NCBI GenBank assembly: GCA_965246875.1
Contig: CBDFFU010000006.1
Span: forward strand, 1 to 64,000
Direction: 5' to 3'
Length of the DNA: 64,000 bases
From: DASWYT01 sp965246875
Lineage (GTDB): Bacteria > Pseudomonadota > Alphaproteobacteria > Micavibrionales > SZUA-601
Shown here: positions 43,376 through 52,241 of the stretch, in pieces
Numbering within the stretch: position 1 is the stretch's first letter
How the letters are laid out: every line of letters begins with the position of its first letter
Made by a program: the position numbers and the translations under genes
Notes under the pieces: model-generated
What the model was told of the DNA's origin: nothing
The model's database searches: none
Seen by the model: only the letters and a program-made list of their open reading frames with translations

Positions 43376-45064
43376 TTATGCCTTATTTATGTTAAGATTC
43401 CGTATGCGCTCTTTGATCAGGGGAATGTTACCAGCAGGCATCGACAGTTGCTTGATTCCCTGCTTCAACAGAAACTCGGTGTAATTCGGGTCACCGGCCA
43501 ATTCGCCGCAGATACTGACCGGAATCCGGTGCAAGCGGGCCGCTTCTGTCACCATTTCAAACGCACGGATAATAGCGGGGTGATCCGGTTGATAATATTC
43601 CGCAACAGCTTCGTTGCCCCGGTCGGCGGCCAGCATGTATTGCACCAGGTCATTGGTGCCAATCGCGAAAAAATCGCTCTCTTTGGCAAAGAGGTCCGGC
43701 ACCATGGCGACGGCGGGCGTTTCCACCATGATGCCGATCGCGTCGATGACGCCGACTTTGACTTTCTGGCGGCGCAGATTTTCACCAACATCGAAAAAGA
43801 TTTGCCGGAACTGGCGGATCTGCTCGACTGAACTTATCATCGGCAGCAACACGCGCACTTTGCCGAGTGCTGCTACACGCCACAGTGCTGCACATTGTGC
43901 CTGTAACAATTCGATGGCGGCCAGTGACAAGCGAATCCCGCGCAAACCCAAGGCCGGATTTGCCTCAGGCGCAATGAGATGCTGAAACGCTGGCGAGGTT
44001 TTATCGGCGCCAATATCCATGGTGCGGATGGTCACAGTCTGTTTATCCATCGCCTGCACGATCAATGACAGATGATCATACTGCTCCTGCGCCGATGGAA
44101 AATCGGGCCGGTTTAAAAACATGAATTCCGTGCGCACCAGGCCGACGCCTTCGGCACCGCTGGCAAGAATACGTTCCAGATCATCCGGCGATGAAAAATT
44201 CGCCTGCACCGAAATCTTTTCACCGTCTTTGGTAATTGCTGGCAAATGCGCCTTGGCCAGTAGTTTTTGCTGATACAGCCGGTCGGATTCCTGCTTGTGC
44301 CGGTACGATTTTAGCGTCTCATCGGTCGGGTTGACGATAACGCGGCCCTCGATGCCATCCACGATCACGATGGAATCGCCGTGCAGATGGTGCGGCAAAT
44401 GCGGAATACCGGCAACGGCGGGCAACCGCAGCGACCGTGCCAGAATGGCCGTATGACTTTGCCGGCCGCCGGTCAACGAAATAAAGCCGCTGATGCGATC
44501 GGGATGCATAAAGGCTGTATCGGCTGGCGTGATATCCTCGGAAATGACGACACCGCCACTGGGCACCGCTTTGAGCGCCACGTATTTGCGCTCCAGCAAA
44601 TTGCGAATCAACCGTTGCCCGACATCGTCCAGATCCTTGATCCGTCCAGCCAAATATTGATCTTCCATTTTGTCGAACGATTGGCCAAGAGCCGCAATTT
44701 CCTGTTCTACCGCCCATTCGGCATTGATCAGGTTGTCGGTGATGCGGCTACGGATACCCTTGGTCAGGCGCGATTCGCCGACCAGATTCAAATGCATTTC
44801 CAGCAACAGAATAATGTCTTCGGCGGCGTTGGCCGGCAGAGTTTCGGCTTTGGTTTGCAGTTTGGCGATCTGGTTATAGGCTTTGTGCCGCGCCGCGTCG
44901 AAACGCTGCAATTCACCATCGATATCGGCTTTGGTAAGTGCAAAATGCGGCACATCTAATGTGGCGCGCTCTAATAAAAATCCCTGACCGATCGCGATTC
45001 CCGAACACAGCCCGATCCCGTCCAGGCATTCTTCCACATAGGCCGTGTTGTTCGGGCGCTGCAT
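43376..45064 (-). CDS. ptsI: PTS enzyme I (PEP-protein phosphotransferase)
   Basis: 562 residues from ATG 45064, one base after the HPr stop (TGAgATG). The phospho-His motif is GGRQSHTAILARSLRLPAVAG; the PEP-binding barrel shows the TIRTMDIGADK and ICGELAGDP motifs. There is no GAF domain, so it is PtsI-like rather than the PtsP type. It feeds phosphate from PEP to HPr. No sugar permease is encoded nearby. Confidence 0.93.
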   Translation of the reverse strand: MQRPNNTAYVEECLDGIGLCSGIAIGQGFLLERATLDVPHFALTKADIDGELQRFDAARHKAYNQIAKLQTKAETLPANAAEDIILLLEMHLNLVGESRLTKGIRSRITDNLINAEWAVEQEIAALGQSFDKMEDQYLAGRIKDLDDVGQRLIRNLLERKYVALKAVPSGGVVISEDITPADTAFMHPDRISGFISLTGGRQSHTAILARSLRLPAVAGIPHLPHHLHGDSIVIVDGIEGRVIVNPTDETLKSYRHKQESDRLYQQKLLAKAHLPAITKDGEKISVQANFSSPDDLERILASGAEGVGLVRTEFMFLNRPDFPSAQEQYDHLSLIVQAMDKQTVTIRTMDIGADKTSPAFQHLIAPEANPALGLRGIRLSLAAIELLQAQCAALWRVAALGKVRVLLPMISSVEQIRQFRQIFFDVGENLRRQKVKVGVIDAIGIMVETPAVAMVPDLFAKESDFFAIGTNDLVQYMLAADRGNEAVAEYYQPDHPAIIRAFEMVTEAARLHRIPVSICGELAGDPNYTEFLLKQGIKQLSMPAGNIPLIKERIRNLNINKA

Positions 45065-45065
45065 C

Positions 45066-45419
45066 TCAATCACGGCAGCATCCGTGCTGCAAGCCGTCGG
45101 CTGCTATTGCATCCTGCTGCATGGCGGTGATGTCACAGCCGCATTGTTCTTCATCAAACCCGCGCCGGATCAAATCCGCGACCTGTTCCATCGCCAGCGG
45201 CGCATCGCTACCGTCACAGGTGATCGTCACGCTTTTGCCCTGGCTTGCTGCCAGCATCAACAAATCAAGAATCGAGCGGCCCGGTGCATCGACCCCATTG
45301 CGTGACACGCTGATGTCGCATTTATATTGACCGCATAATTTGACCAGCTTCGCCGCGGCACGGGCGTGCAAACCCTTTTGATTGACGATCGTCACATCGC
45401 GGGTGATGGCGTGGCTCAA
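45066..45419 (-). CDS. HPr phosphocarrier with cysteine-bearing C-terminal tail
   Basis: 117 residues. Residues 1-90 are a standard HPr: His18 in NQKGLHARAAAK (phospho-transfer) and Ser49 in GRSILDLLML (equivalent to the regulatory Ser). The usual protein ends near residue 90; here about 27 residues follow, with CGC and CC pairs (EEQCGCDITAM; HGCCRD). It overlaps EIIA by 4 bp and precedes ptsI. The tail has no clear family precedent that I can recall. Confidence 0.9.
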   Translation of the reverse strand: MSHAITRDVTIVNQKGLHARAAAKLVKLCGQYKCDISVSRNGVDAPGRSILDLLMLAASQGKSVTITCDGSDAPLAMEQVADLIRRGFDEEQCGCDITAMQQDAIAADGLQHGCCRD

Positions 45420-45826
45420 GAGGCGGTGCCGGGATTCAACAATTGCGACGCCACATTCATGTATTTGCGGCCCGCTTCGTGCGCCTGTTTGATCGCATCG
45501 GCCAACGGCGCTTTGTCGCGCACAGAGGCAAGCTTGACGAGGGCCGGCAGGTTAAACCCGGCCAGCACGTCGACCGGCTGCTGGTCGATGGTCGAAATCG
45601 CCATGTTCGATGGTGTGCCGCCAAACATATCAGTACAGATCACCACACCCTTGCCACTATCAACGGCTTTGATCGCGGCCAGCAACTCATCACGGCGTGC
45701 TTCAATATTGTCGTCCGGTCCGATATTGATGGCCTGCAACTGCTTTTGCGGTCCAACAACATGTTCCAGCACGGCGCACATTTCCGTCGCCAGATGGCCA
45801 TGGGCAATGATGATGATTCCAAGCAT
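45416..45826 (-). CDS. PTS EIIA-Man family protein
   Basis: 136 residues from ATG 45826. LGIIIIAHGHLATEM carries the phospho-His (His9), and TDMFGGTPSNMAI is the second family motif. In alphaproteobacteria this fused-free EIIA serves regulation, not sugar uptake. It is first in the EIIA-HPr-EI operon (overlaps by 4 bp). HprK and ChvGI, which often precede it, are absent; comM lies upstream instead. Confidence 0.9.
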   Translation of the reverse strand: MLGIIIIAHGHLATEMCAVLEHVVGPQKQLQAINIGPDDNIEARRDELLAAIKAVDSGKGVVICTDMFGGTPSNMAISTIDQQPVDVLAGFNLPALVKLASVRDKAPLADAIKQAHEAGRKYMNVASQLLNPGTAS

Positions 45827-45908
45827 GGCAAGGCCCCGCAAACGGTTAAATGAATAGCTGAATTGTCGGCGACATGCGGGGGGAAGTCAATGTTGGTGTT
45901 AACGATTC

Positions 45909-47411
45909 TTACTCCACAATCCGCCGCCGGAACGCCAGAGCCTCGGCCAGATGTGCGGTCTGGATCATATCATGTCCAGCCAGATCGGCAATCGAGCGCG
46001 CGACGCGTAACACACGGTGATAGCCACGGGCGGAGAGGCGCATTTTGTCGGCCGCGGTGGCCAGCAAGGTTTTACCGGCATTATCCAGCGCGCAGACGCT
46101 GTCCAGATTGTCCCCGGCCAATTGGGCGTTGATGACATTGCCGTTGCGTGCCATTTGCCTGGCGCGGGCGTCAGCGACACGGGCCGATACACGTTCCGAA
46201 CTCTCGCCACGCGGCGCGTGTTGCAAATCATTGATTGAAACGGCCGGCATTTCCAGGAAGAGATCAAACCGGTCCAGCAACGGCCCCGATAATTTCGCCT
46301 GATACTCCATGGCACATTTTGGTGCGCGGCCACAGGCTTGTGCGGGTTCGGACACATAACCGCACCGGCACGGGTTCATGGCGGCGATCAATTGAAAGCG
46401 CGCCGGAAAAGTGACATGCGCATTGGCGCGGGCGATCAACGCGCTACCGCTTTCCAAGGGCTGGCGCAACGCTTCCAATGTCGGACGCGCAAACTCTGGC
46501 AGTTCATCCAGAAACAGCACACCGTGATGCGCCAGTGAGACTTCACCCGGTTTCGGTTTTGCGCCGCCGCCAATCAAGGCTGGCAAGCTGGCGGAATGAT
46601 GTGGGTCACGATACGGGCGCGTGCGCACAATCTGCCCATCCGGCAATTGCCCGGCCAGCGAATGCACCATCGATACATCGAGTGCCTCTAGCGGTGAAAG
46701 CGGCGGCAAAATACCGGGCAAACGCGCGGCCAGCATGGATTTGCCGGCCCCCGGCGGCCCCATCATCAGCAGATTATGCCCACCCGCCGCCGTAATTTCC
46801 AATGCGCGTTTCGCCGTGTCCTGGCCTTTGACATCGGCCAGATCCAGAAATTTATGTGGCGTGTAATCATCCATCACCGGTGCTACGGGTGCGGCCAACA
46901 CTTGCGTGCCTTTGCAGTGATTGATCAGCTCAAGCAATGTTGCGGGGGCCAGCACATTGGCGGCCTCAATCCACGCCGCTTCTGGCCCACAACTGGCCGG
47001 GCAGATTAAGCCCATATTGTTATCATGGGCATGTAACGTTGCGGGTAAAATACCGGCCACCGCTGAAATGCGGCCATCCAGTGCCAGCTCCCCCATCGCG
47101 GCATAATCGGCCAAGGCATCCTGTGGAATGACCCCCATCGCCACCAGCAACGCCAAAGCAATCGGCAAATCAAAATGGCTGCCTTCCTTGTTCACATCGG
47201 CTGGGGCCAGGTTGACCACAATCCGTTGTGGCGGCAAAGACAGGCCCATAGCTTGCAAAGCCGACCGCACCCGCTCCCGCGCTTCGGACACCGCCTTGTC
47301 GGGCAGGCCAACGACGACAAACACCGGCTGCCCGGGAATCAATTGCGCCTGGACTTGAATGGTTAGCGCGTGCATGCCCTCAAAGGCAACTGTGTGAATG
47401 GTGGCAACCAT
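45909..47411 (-). CDS. comM: ComM-like AAA ATPase (YifB, Mg-chelatase family)
   Basis: 500 residues: an N-terminal Lon-like S5 domain (FVVVGLPDKAVSEARERVRSA), the AAA module with Walker A MMGPPGAGKSMLAAR and VLFLDELPEF, the Zn-like Cys cluster CRCGYVSEPAQACGRAPKC, and a C-terminal helical bundle. ComM helps branch migration during natural transformation in some bacteria. It ends 80 bp before EIIA-Man. Confidence 0.93.
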   Translation of the reverse strand: MVATIHTVAFEGMHALTIQVQAQLIPGQPVFVVVGLPDKAVSEARERVRSALQAMGLSLPPQRIVVNLAPADVNKEGSHFDLPIALALLVAMGVIPQDALADYAAMGELALDGRISAVAGILPATLHAHDNNMGLICPASCGPEAAWIEAANVLAPATLLELINHCKGTQVLAAPVAPVMDDYTPHKFLDLADVKGQDTAKRALEITAAGGHNLLMMGPPGAGKSMLAARLPGILPPLSPLEALDVSMVHSLAGQLPDGQIVRTRPYRDPHHSASLPALIGGGAKPKPGEVSLAHHGVLFLDELPEFARPTLEALRQPLESGSALIARANAHVTFPARFQLIAAMNPCRCGYVSEPAQACGRAPKCAMEYQAKLSGPLLDRFDLFLEMPAVSINDLQHAPRGESSERVSARVADARARQMARNGNVINAQLAGDNLDSVCALDNAGKTLLATAADKMRLSARGYHRVLRVARSIADLAGHDMIQTAHLAEALAFRRRIVE

Positions 47412-47553
47412 TGATCAGGCAGCTCATTTTTTAATGATAGGTTGTCTGCATTCTATGGTGTGGGTTGTGGAGAGGCAAGCCTTGTTTTTGGGCTAGACGG
47501 TATAGATATTATGGCTTAAATTCCCGTTTTACTTTTTAACGAAGAGATGATTT

Positions 47554-47742
47554 ATGCCGGTTGAGACGCCTTGGACGTTAACACGAAACGATATTTTACA
47601 TTACGGATTAGATTTGTCTAATGGCCTGCATAACCGAGTGCAGATCAGCCCAGAAAAAAAATCTGAAAATTCTGCAGACGAAACAAATAATTTGACGGTT
47701 AATCAACAAAAGCTGAGAAGCCGAAGCCGGTTAGAGCGTTAA
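47554..47742 (+). CDS. Short basic protein of unknown function
   Basis: 62 residues, polar, with a basic end (KLRSRSRLER). A weak GAAGAGATGA lies before ATG 47554. It converges on the P-loop gene and overlaps its last 4 bp. Support is limited to the ribosome site and frame. Confidence 0.4.
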   Translation: MPVETPWTLTRNDILHYGLDLSNGLHNRVQISPEKKSENSADETNNLTVNQQKLRSRSRLER

Positions 47743-48329
47743 TTTTGCGTCGATACAGCGTATACATGCCCTAAAATCAGCACCGCTGCCTCATTTGCCA
47801 ATAATGCGCTGATATTCAAATCCAGCGTATTAGCATGTTGCGTCTTAAGCAAACCGCGATGCCGGTTGTGGGCCACGTTATCGGGATTGGTCGGTTTGAA
47901 CCGTGTGCTACGTTCGACGCATGCAATGCGCTTGCAGTTTTCATCGGCGTTGCAGAACAGGCGCACGGGAACGAACAACGCCTGCCGTTTTTCTGCAATC
48001 GCGCATAACCGGTCATAGGCTTTCTGGTATTTGACGTCATCGTCCAGCAATTGATTAGTGAACACAAAACTGAAATCTGGTGGCGACACAGTTTCAATCG
48101 TCTCATACACAATCTCGCGAATTTGCCGGATGCGATCCCACGCCGCGACCGGAACTTTTGTGTCGTGACCCTGTTCAATAATGGAAAAAATCGGATTGCT
48201 GGTCAGGTGATTGTCCACCACATGCAAACTGCCTAGTTCAGCCAAATGTTTGGCAATCGTATATTTGCCGATGCCCGACAAGCCGATCAGGCAAATGATT
48301 GTATTATTCAACACCACCGTGTCAGACAT
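47739..48329 (-). CDS. P-loop kinase-like protein
   Basis: 196 residues from ATG 48329. Walker A is GLSGIGKYTIAKHLAELG (GKY in place of GKS or GKT). VVDNHLTSNPIF and FVFTNQLLDDD are in the right place for Asp-type acceptor sites of small-molecule kinases. It overlaps the COQ9 stop by 8 bp, so the two are coupled. Substrate unknown. Confidence 0.75.
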   Translation of the reverse strand: MSDTVVLNNTIICLIGLSGIGKYTIAKHLAELGSLHVVDNHLTSNPIFSIIEQGHDTKVPVAAWDRIRQIREIVYETIETVSPPDFSFVFTNQLLDDDVKYQKAYDRLCAIAEKRQALFVPVRLFCNADENCKRIACVERSTRFKPTNPDNVAHNRHRGLLKTQHANTLDLNISALLANEAAVLILGHVYAVSTQN

Positions 48330-48942
48330 GCACACCCATACGTTCGGCAAATGACCAGAGTTTTGCCAACACCGGTTTGGCCTTACTCAATTTTTGCCCA
48401 TTGATCACGATCTGTTCAATCTGCGCGTCCAGATAGGCCCGTGTCTCTGCATAATCGGCAGACGTATCACCCAGATATGACAGGATTGTTTTGAACAACA
48501 ACTTTGCCAGCAACAGGCGTTTGGTGTAATGATTATAATCCGTTGCCGTATCGCCGGCCAAATTCCACAACACATCGGCGCTGCGCCACAAATCCTGCAT
48601 CACGATCCGCGGATGCCATAGACGCTGACGCGTGGCCTGCTGAAACGCTTCCGGATGTTCGGCAATCAATTCCAGCCGTGTCCACACGGCCTGCGCAATT
48701 TTGTCACGCACACGGTCGGATCGCCAGCCCTGCAAATGAACGCGCTGCGTAGTCTGTTCGTCCAGCATCGTTTGCCACGCGCTGATGGCGCTGGTGATCC
48801 CGTGGGGAAACAACCGTTTTAAACTCTGTGCCGTTTCACCCGCCGATAAGCCGGCTTGCTTTAACGCCATCTGCGTCCAGCCCTGTTCGGCGACGAGGGG
48901 CAGGAGTTTGTAGAGGATGGTTTGGATGCGCCGGTCGGTCAT
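48322..48942 (-). CDS. COQ9-family ubiquinone biosynthesis protein
   Basis: 206 residues. A TetR-like HTH half (QGWTQMALKQAGLSAGETAQ, LFPHGITSAISAW) and the COQ9 core (RLELIAEHPEAFQQATRQR, DLWRSADVLWNLAGDTATDY) are typical. COQ9 proteins bind lipid and aid COQ7-type hydroxylation. Adjacent to a P-loop gene, and the third ubiquinone gene of the window, distant from ubiG. Confidence 0.9.
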   Translation of the reverse strand: MTDRRIQTILYKLLPLVAEQGWTQMALKQAGLSAGETAQSLKRLFPHGITSAISAWQTMLDEQTTQRVHLQGWRSDRVRDKIAQAVWTRLELIAEHPEAFQQATRQRLWHPRIVMQDLWRSADVLWNLAGDTATDYNHYTKRLLLAKLLFKTILSYLGDTSADYAETRAYLDAQIEQIVINGQKLSKAKPVLAKLWSFAERMGVHV

Positions 48943-48984
48943 TGGTTTAAGATAAACAAGATAACAACAGATTCAAGGTTTTAT

Positions 48985-49014
48985 TTGACGTATAGCAACA
49001 AAGTCTGCTATACC
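48985..49014 (+). promoter_or_regulatory. rpsU promoter
   Basis: TTGACG (48985-48990), 18 bp, TATACC (49009-49014). It precedes the rpsU start by about 60-70 bp and is the only good promoter in the divergent gap. Confidence 0.65.
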
Positions 49015-49072
49015 AGCCTTCGCCGTGCGGTCCCGATGCGACTCGCTATGGCCATCTATATTTAGAAGGGAA

Positions 49073-49288
49073 GTGAGAACCATCGTCCAGATCGTCATCC
49101 GCAATAACGATATTGAGCAAGGCTTACGCGTACTCAAGAAGAAATTGCAACGTGAAGGGGTTTATCGCGAACTCAAGCGCCGCAAACACTACGAAAAACC
49201 ATCGGAAGTGAAAGCGCGTGAAAACAACGAAGCGGTCCGTCGCATGCGCAAGCTTGAACGGAAACGCAAGGAACGCGAAGGCTTCTAG
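49073..49288 (+). CDS. rpsU: 30S ribosomal protein S21
   Basis: 71 residues from GTG 49073. IVQIVIRNNDIEQGLRVLKK, LQREGVYRELKRRKHYEKPS and a Lys/Arg-rich end are standard S21. The protein normally begins MVQ-, and the codon at that place (49082) is ATC, not ATG. The GTG is only a few bases after AAGGGA, too close, whereas ATC has better spacing. Either GTG is used or the start is a rare ATC. Confidence 0.9.
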   Translation: MRTIVQIVIRNNDIEQGLRVLKKKLQREGVYRELKRRKHYEKPSEVKARENNEAVRRMRKLERKRKEREGF

Positions 49289-49375
49289 CCTTTAAGTTTG
49301 AGAAGGATTTTAATCCTTCGGAGTTAGCGAAAGACTTCTAAAAAAGATTAGGTCGGTCTCACCGAATAAGTTTTA

Positions 49376-49404
49376 AAAACCCGGCGTCACTGTCGGGTTT
49401 TTTA
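49376..49404 (+). terminator. Terminator after rpsU
   Basis: AAAACCCG (49376-49383), 10-nt loop, CGGGTTTT (49394-49401), then T. It lies 88 bp after the rpsU stop. A further hairpin GAAGGATT/AATCCTTC is at about 49303-49320. Confidence 0.8.
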
Positions 49405-49436
49405 TTTCGCAAACGGACCAATGGTTCTCTAACCCT

Positions 49437-49550
49437 CGTCATCCCCGAAAAGTCGCAGACTTTAGCGGGGATCTCAATTCAGTCACTATGAGTAGTACTA
49501 AAAATTTAAGTGAGATCCCGGATCTGCGCTACGCTACGTCCGGGATGACG
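49437..49550. repeat. Dispersed palindromic repeat, copy B (long form)
   Basis: Two hairpins: ATCCCCG/CGGGGAT at 49441-49472 and ATCCCGGA/TCCGGGAT at 49515-49546. The outer arms are CGTCATCCCC and GGGATGACGG, and the inner arms GGGATCTCAATT and AAGTGAGATCCC also pair. The ends match copy C (60896-60995). It fills the gap between rpsU and the aminopeptidase gene. Confidence 0.85.
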
Positions 49551-49580
49551 GGAATTGTTACCATTGGCTTTGGGTTACAA

Positions 49581-51350
49581 CTACAAAAACACCGCAACCT
49601 TATTCCGCAGCCACCCCTGCAACTCCTCACGCAACAGCGACCCAATCTGCTCCACCACCTGCTGGTGATAATCGCGCAGCCAATTTTTTTCATCCACACT
49701 CAAACGATTAAAATCAATCAAGTTACTTTCAAACGGTACCAGCGTCAAAGCTTCAAACCCCAGCATCGGCTGGTCGTCGGTCTCGTGTGTCATATCAACG
49801 ACCAGCACCACATTCTCCAAGCGAATACCATAGGCATCTTTTTTGTAATAGCCCGGCTCATTGGTGATCAACATACCAGCAGCGAGCGGTGCCGGTGAAC
49901 GCGGCGAAAAGCCTTGCGGTCCCTCATGGACACCCATAAACGACCCGATGCCATGGCCTGTGCCATGTGTGTAATGACGGCCCTGCTGCCACACTTTGGC
50001 GCGTGCCAGTGTGTCGAGTGCCGCACCCGTGACACCCACCGGAAAACGCGCCAGCGTCAAAGCGATGTGCGCCTGCAAAACCGATGTATAATCGGCGATC
50101 ATGTGTGCTGATGGTGTGCCAATGGCAAAGGTGCGTGTGATGTCCGTGGTACCATCATGATACTGCCCACCGCCATCCAGTAAGAGCAGGCTGTCGTTTT
50201 TTAAAGTGATATCATCGCCGGCTGTAATACTGTAATGCACAAACGCACCGTGTGGCCCGGCACCTGCAATCGCACCAAAGCTGTCTTCAACATATAAATC
50301 CTGTGCGGCGCGTTGGTTGCGCAGATAATCAATCACATGCTGTTCGGTTAATGACAAAACCTCAGGATGTGTTTGCAGCCAATGCATGGTTTCAATCTCG
50401 GCCACCGCATCACGTCTATGAGCATTGCGACTCCCGATAATCTCAATCTCATTTTTGATCGCCCGTGCCAGTTCAATGGGGCTGGTCAGCGGTACAATCT
50501 CTTTCCCGGCATTCTGTAACGCCTGTGTCAAAATGGACGGGGCATGACCGGGGTCAACCCCAATCACTTCGGCCAGATGCTCGACCAAGACTGTCTGCAT
50601 TGTATTAAAGCCATAGACCGCAATCTCATCGCCAAAATCCTGTAACAAATCGACACCGATTTTATCGGGCAGCGTGAACAGCGATACATGACCATTAGCC
50701 GCCACAAACGCCATGCTGAGCAGAATAGGCGTATGTGCCACATCACGCCCACGCAGATTTAACAGCCAGCAGACATGACCCGGATCGGTGATCAGATACC
50801 CGTCCAGATGTTCACGCGACATATAGATTTGCAGATCAATGATTTTCTCGGCACGGCTTTTGCCAGCAAAACGGATATCATGCAAAAACGCGGGTGCCAC
50901 AGCCGGTGTTGGTCGATCCGCCCAGAGAAAATCGGCAATGTCACCATCCATTTGGCGCAACACCGCTTTTTTGCGCGTAATGGCCGCCTGGAATTGCTGC
51001 AACCCGGTCACTGTAAAGCGCCAGCCTTCCAGAGCCACAATCTGGTCTTTTTGCAAATGTTCGCTCAGCCATTGCGTTGGCCGTTGCTGCAACGCTTCGA
51101 CAATCGTCCATTGTGTCGTATCCACCTGTTGCGGGGCCTGTAACGTGTAACGGCCATCGATAAATAAAATGGCCTGCTCCTGGGTGATGATCGCATAGCC
51201 CCACGACCCGGTAAAACCGCTCAGCCACGCCAGACGGTTATCATGCGTCGGCAGATATTCGCTTTGAAACTGATCGTTGTGTGGAAACAGCATGACATCA
51301 ATGCCGTCTTGCTGCATCCAGGCGCGTAGCGGTTTCAAAGCATCACTCAT
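49581..51350 (-). CDS. Xaa-Pro aminopeptidase (M24B)
   Basis: 589 residues with an N-terminal creatinase domain, a middle domain, and the M24 catalytic domain: metal ligands in LLDGGGQYHDGTTDITRT (Asp, Asp) and HGTGHGIGSFMGVHEGP (His), followed by MLITNEPGYYK and IRLENVVLV (Glu). It removes N-terminal residues before Pro. Its start overlaps the prmA stop by 4 bp. Confidence 0.93.
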   Translation of the reverse strand: MSDALKPLRAWMQQDGIDVMLFPHNDQFQSEYLPTHDNRLAWLSGFTGSWGYAIITQEQAILFIDGRYTLQAPQQVDTTQWTIVEALQQRPTQWLSEHLQKDQIVALEGWRFTVTGLQQFQAAITRKKAVLRQMDGDIADFLWADRPTPAVAPAFLHDIRFAGKSRAEKIIDLQIYMSREHLDGYLITDPGHVCWLLNLRGRDVAHTPILLSMAFVAANGHVSLFTLPDKIGVDLLQDFGDEIAVYGFNTMQTVLVEHLAEVIGVDPGHAPSILTQALQNAGKEIVPLTSPIELARAIKNEIEIIGSRNAHRRDAVAEIETMHWLQTHPEVLSLTEQHVIDYLRNQRAAQDLYVEDSFGAIAGAGPHGAFVHYSITAGDDITLKNDSLLLLDGGGQYHDGTTDITRTFAIGTPSAHMIADYTSVLQAHIALTLARFPVGVTGAALDTLARAKVWQQGRHYTHGTGHGIGSFMGVHEGPQGFSPRSPAPLAAGMLITNEPGYYKKDAYGIRLENVVLVVDMTHETDDQPMLGFEALTLVPFESNLIDFNRLSVDEKNWLRDYHQQVVEQIGSLLREELQGWLRNKVAVFL

Positions 51351-52231
51351 ACTGTTTTCTCCAATAACACCGCATTCCAGTTATTGATCTCTTTCACATC
51401 CACCACACGCGCTCCAAATTCCAGATAAGGTGCCAGCACACGTTCACGCTGATTGGTCAAAAACCCGGACAGAATGATAAAGCCATTCGTTCTGGTCGCG
51501 GAAACAATCCTCGGCGCAAAATCAATCAACGGCTGTGCCAGAATATTGGCAAACACCAAATCGAACGGCGCGCGCGTTTTCACTTCCGGATCATCCAGCC
51601 CGTCACCCGTCAAAAACAAGACACGATTGACGTCGTTCGCCATTTTATGATGTTGCGCGACTTGCACCGATTGTTCGTCGATATCAACACCAATGATCGA
51701 TGCTTTCGGCCATAATTTTGCAGCACCGATGGCCAGAATACCTGACCCGCAGCCCAGATCGAAAATATTGGCAATGTCCGGATTTTTCGCCATGACAACA
51801 TCGCACAATTCCAGACACCCCTGCGTCGTTGGATGTTCGCCCGTGCCAAACCCGGTGGCCGCTTCGATCACCAGGGGAATTTTTCCAGCGGGAAAGGCTT
51901 CTTTGTAATGACTGCCATAGACAAAAAATGACCCGGCATGAATTGGCTGCAATTGGTCATACACATGCTGCAGCCAGTCTTTTTGCGGCAGGGCTTCGAT
52001 GGCAATGGTGACATGGCTCAAGGCCTCTTCACCCAAAGACGCCAGGGTGTTTTGAATGGTTGCAGCCGCAGGCTCATCTTCAAAAATCAACTCGACCAGA
52101 TAATGTGTGTCTTCATCATCGTCCTGGTGATACACCACCGTATCAAACAATTCCTGCAACACCGGCTGCACACGCAACGCCGGGTCTTTGTGCAGGAAAA
52201 ACTGGGCGTGCCACAATTGGTACGGGGTCAT
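51347..52231 (-). CDS. prmA: Ribosomal protein L11 methyltransferase
   Basis: 294 residues from ATG 52231 with GGACA before it. The SAM site is IFDLGCGSGILAIGAAKLW, and DIDEQSVQVAQHH, PFDLVFANILAQPL and a GFGTGEHPTTQGCL stretch are PrmA signatures. It methylates ribosomal protein L11. 10-bp gap from uvrD. Confidence 0.93.
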   Translation of the reverse strand: MTPYQLWHAQFFLHKDPALRVQPVLQELFDTVVYHQDDDEDTHYLVELIFEDEPAAATIQNTLASLGEEALSHVTIAIEALPQKDWLQHVYDQLQPIHAGSFFVYGSHYKEAFPAGKIPLVIEAATGFGTGEHPTTQGCLELCDVVMAKNPDIANIFDLGCGSGILAIGAAKLWPKASIIGVDIDEQSVQVAQHHKMANDVNRVLFLTGDGLDDPEVKTRAPFDLVFANILAQPLIDFAPRIVSATRTNGFIILSGFLTNQRERVLAPYLEFGARVVDVKEINNWNAVLLEKTV

Positions 52232-52241
52232 TAGTTGTCCT

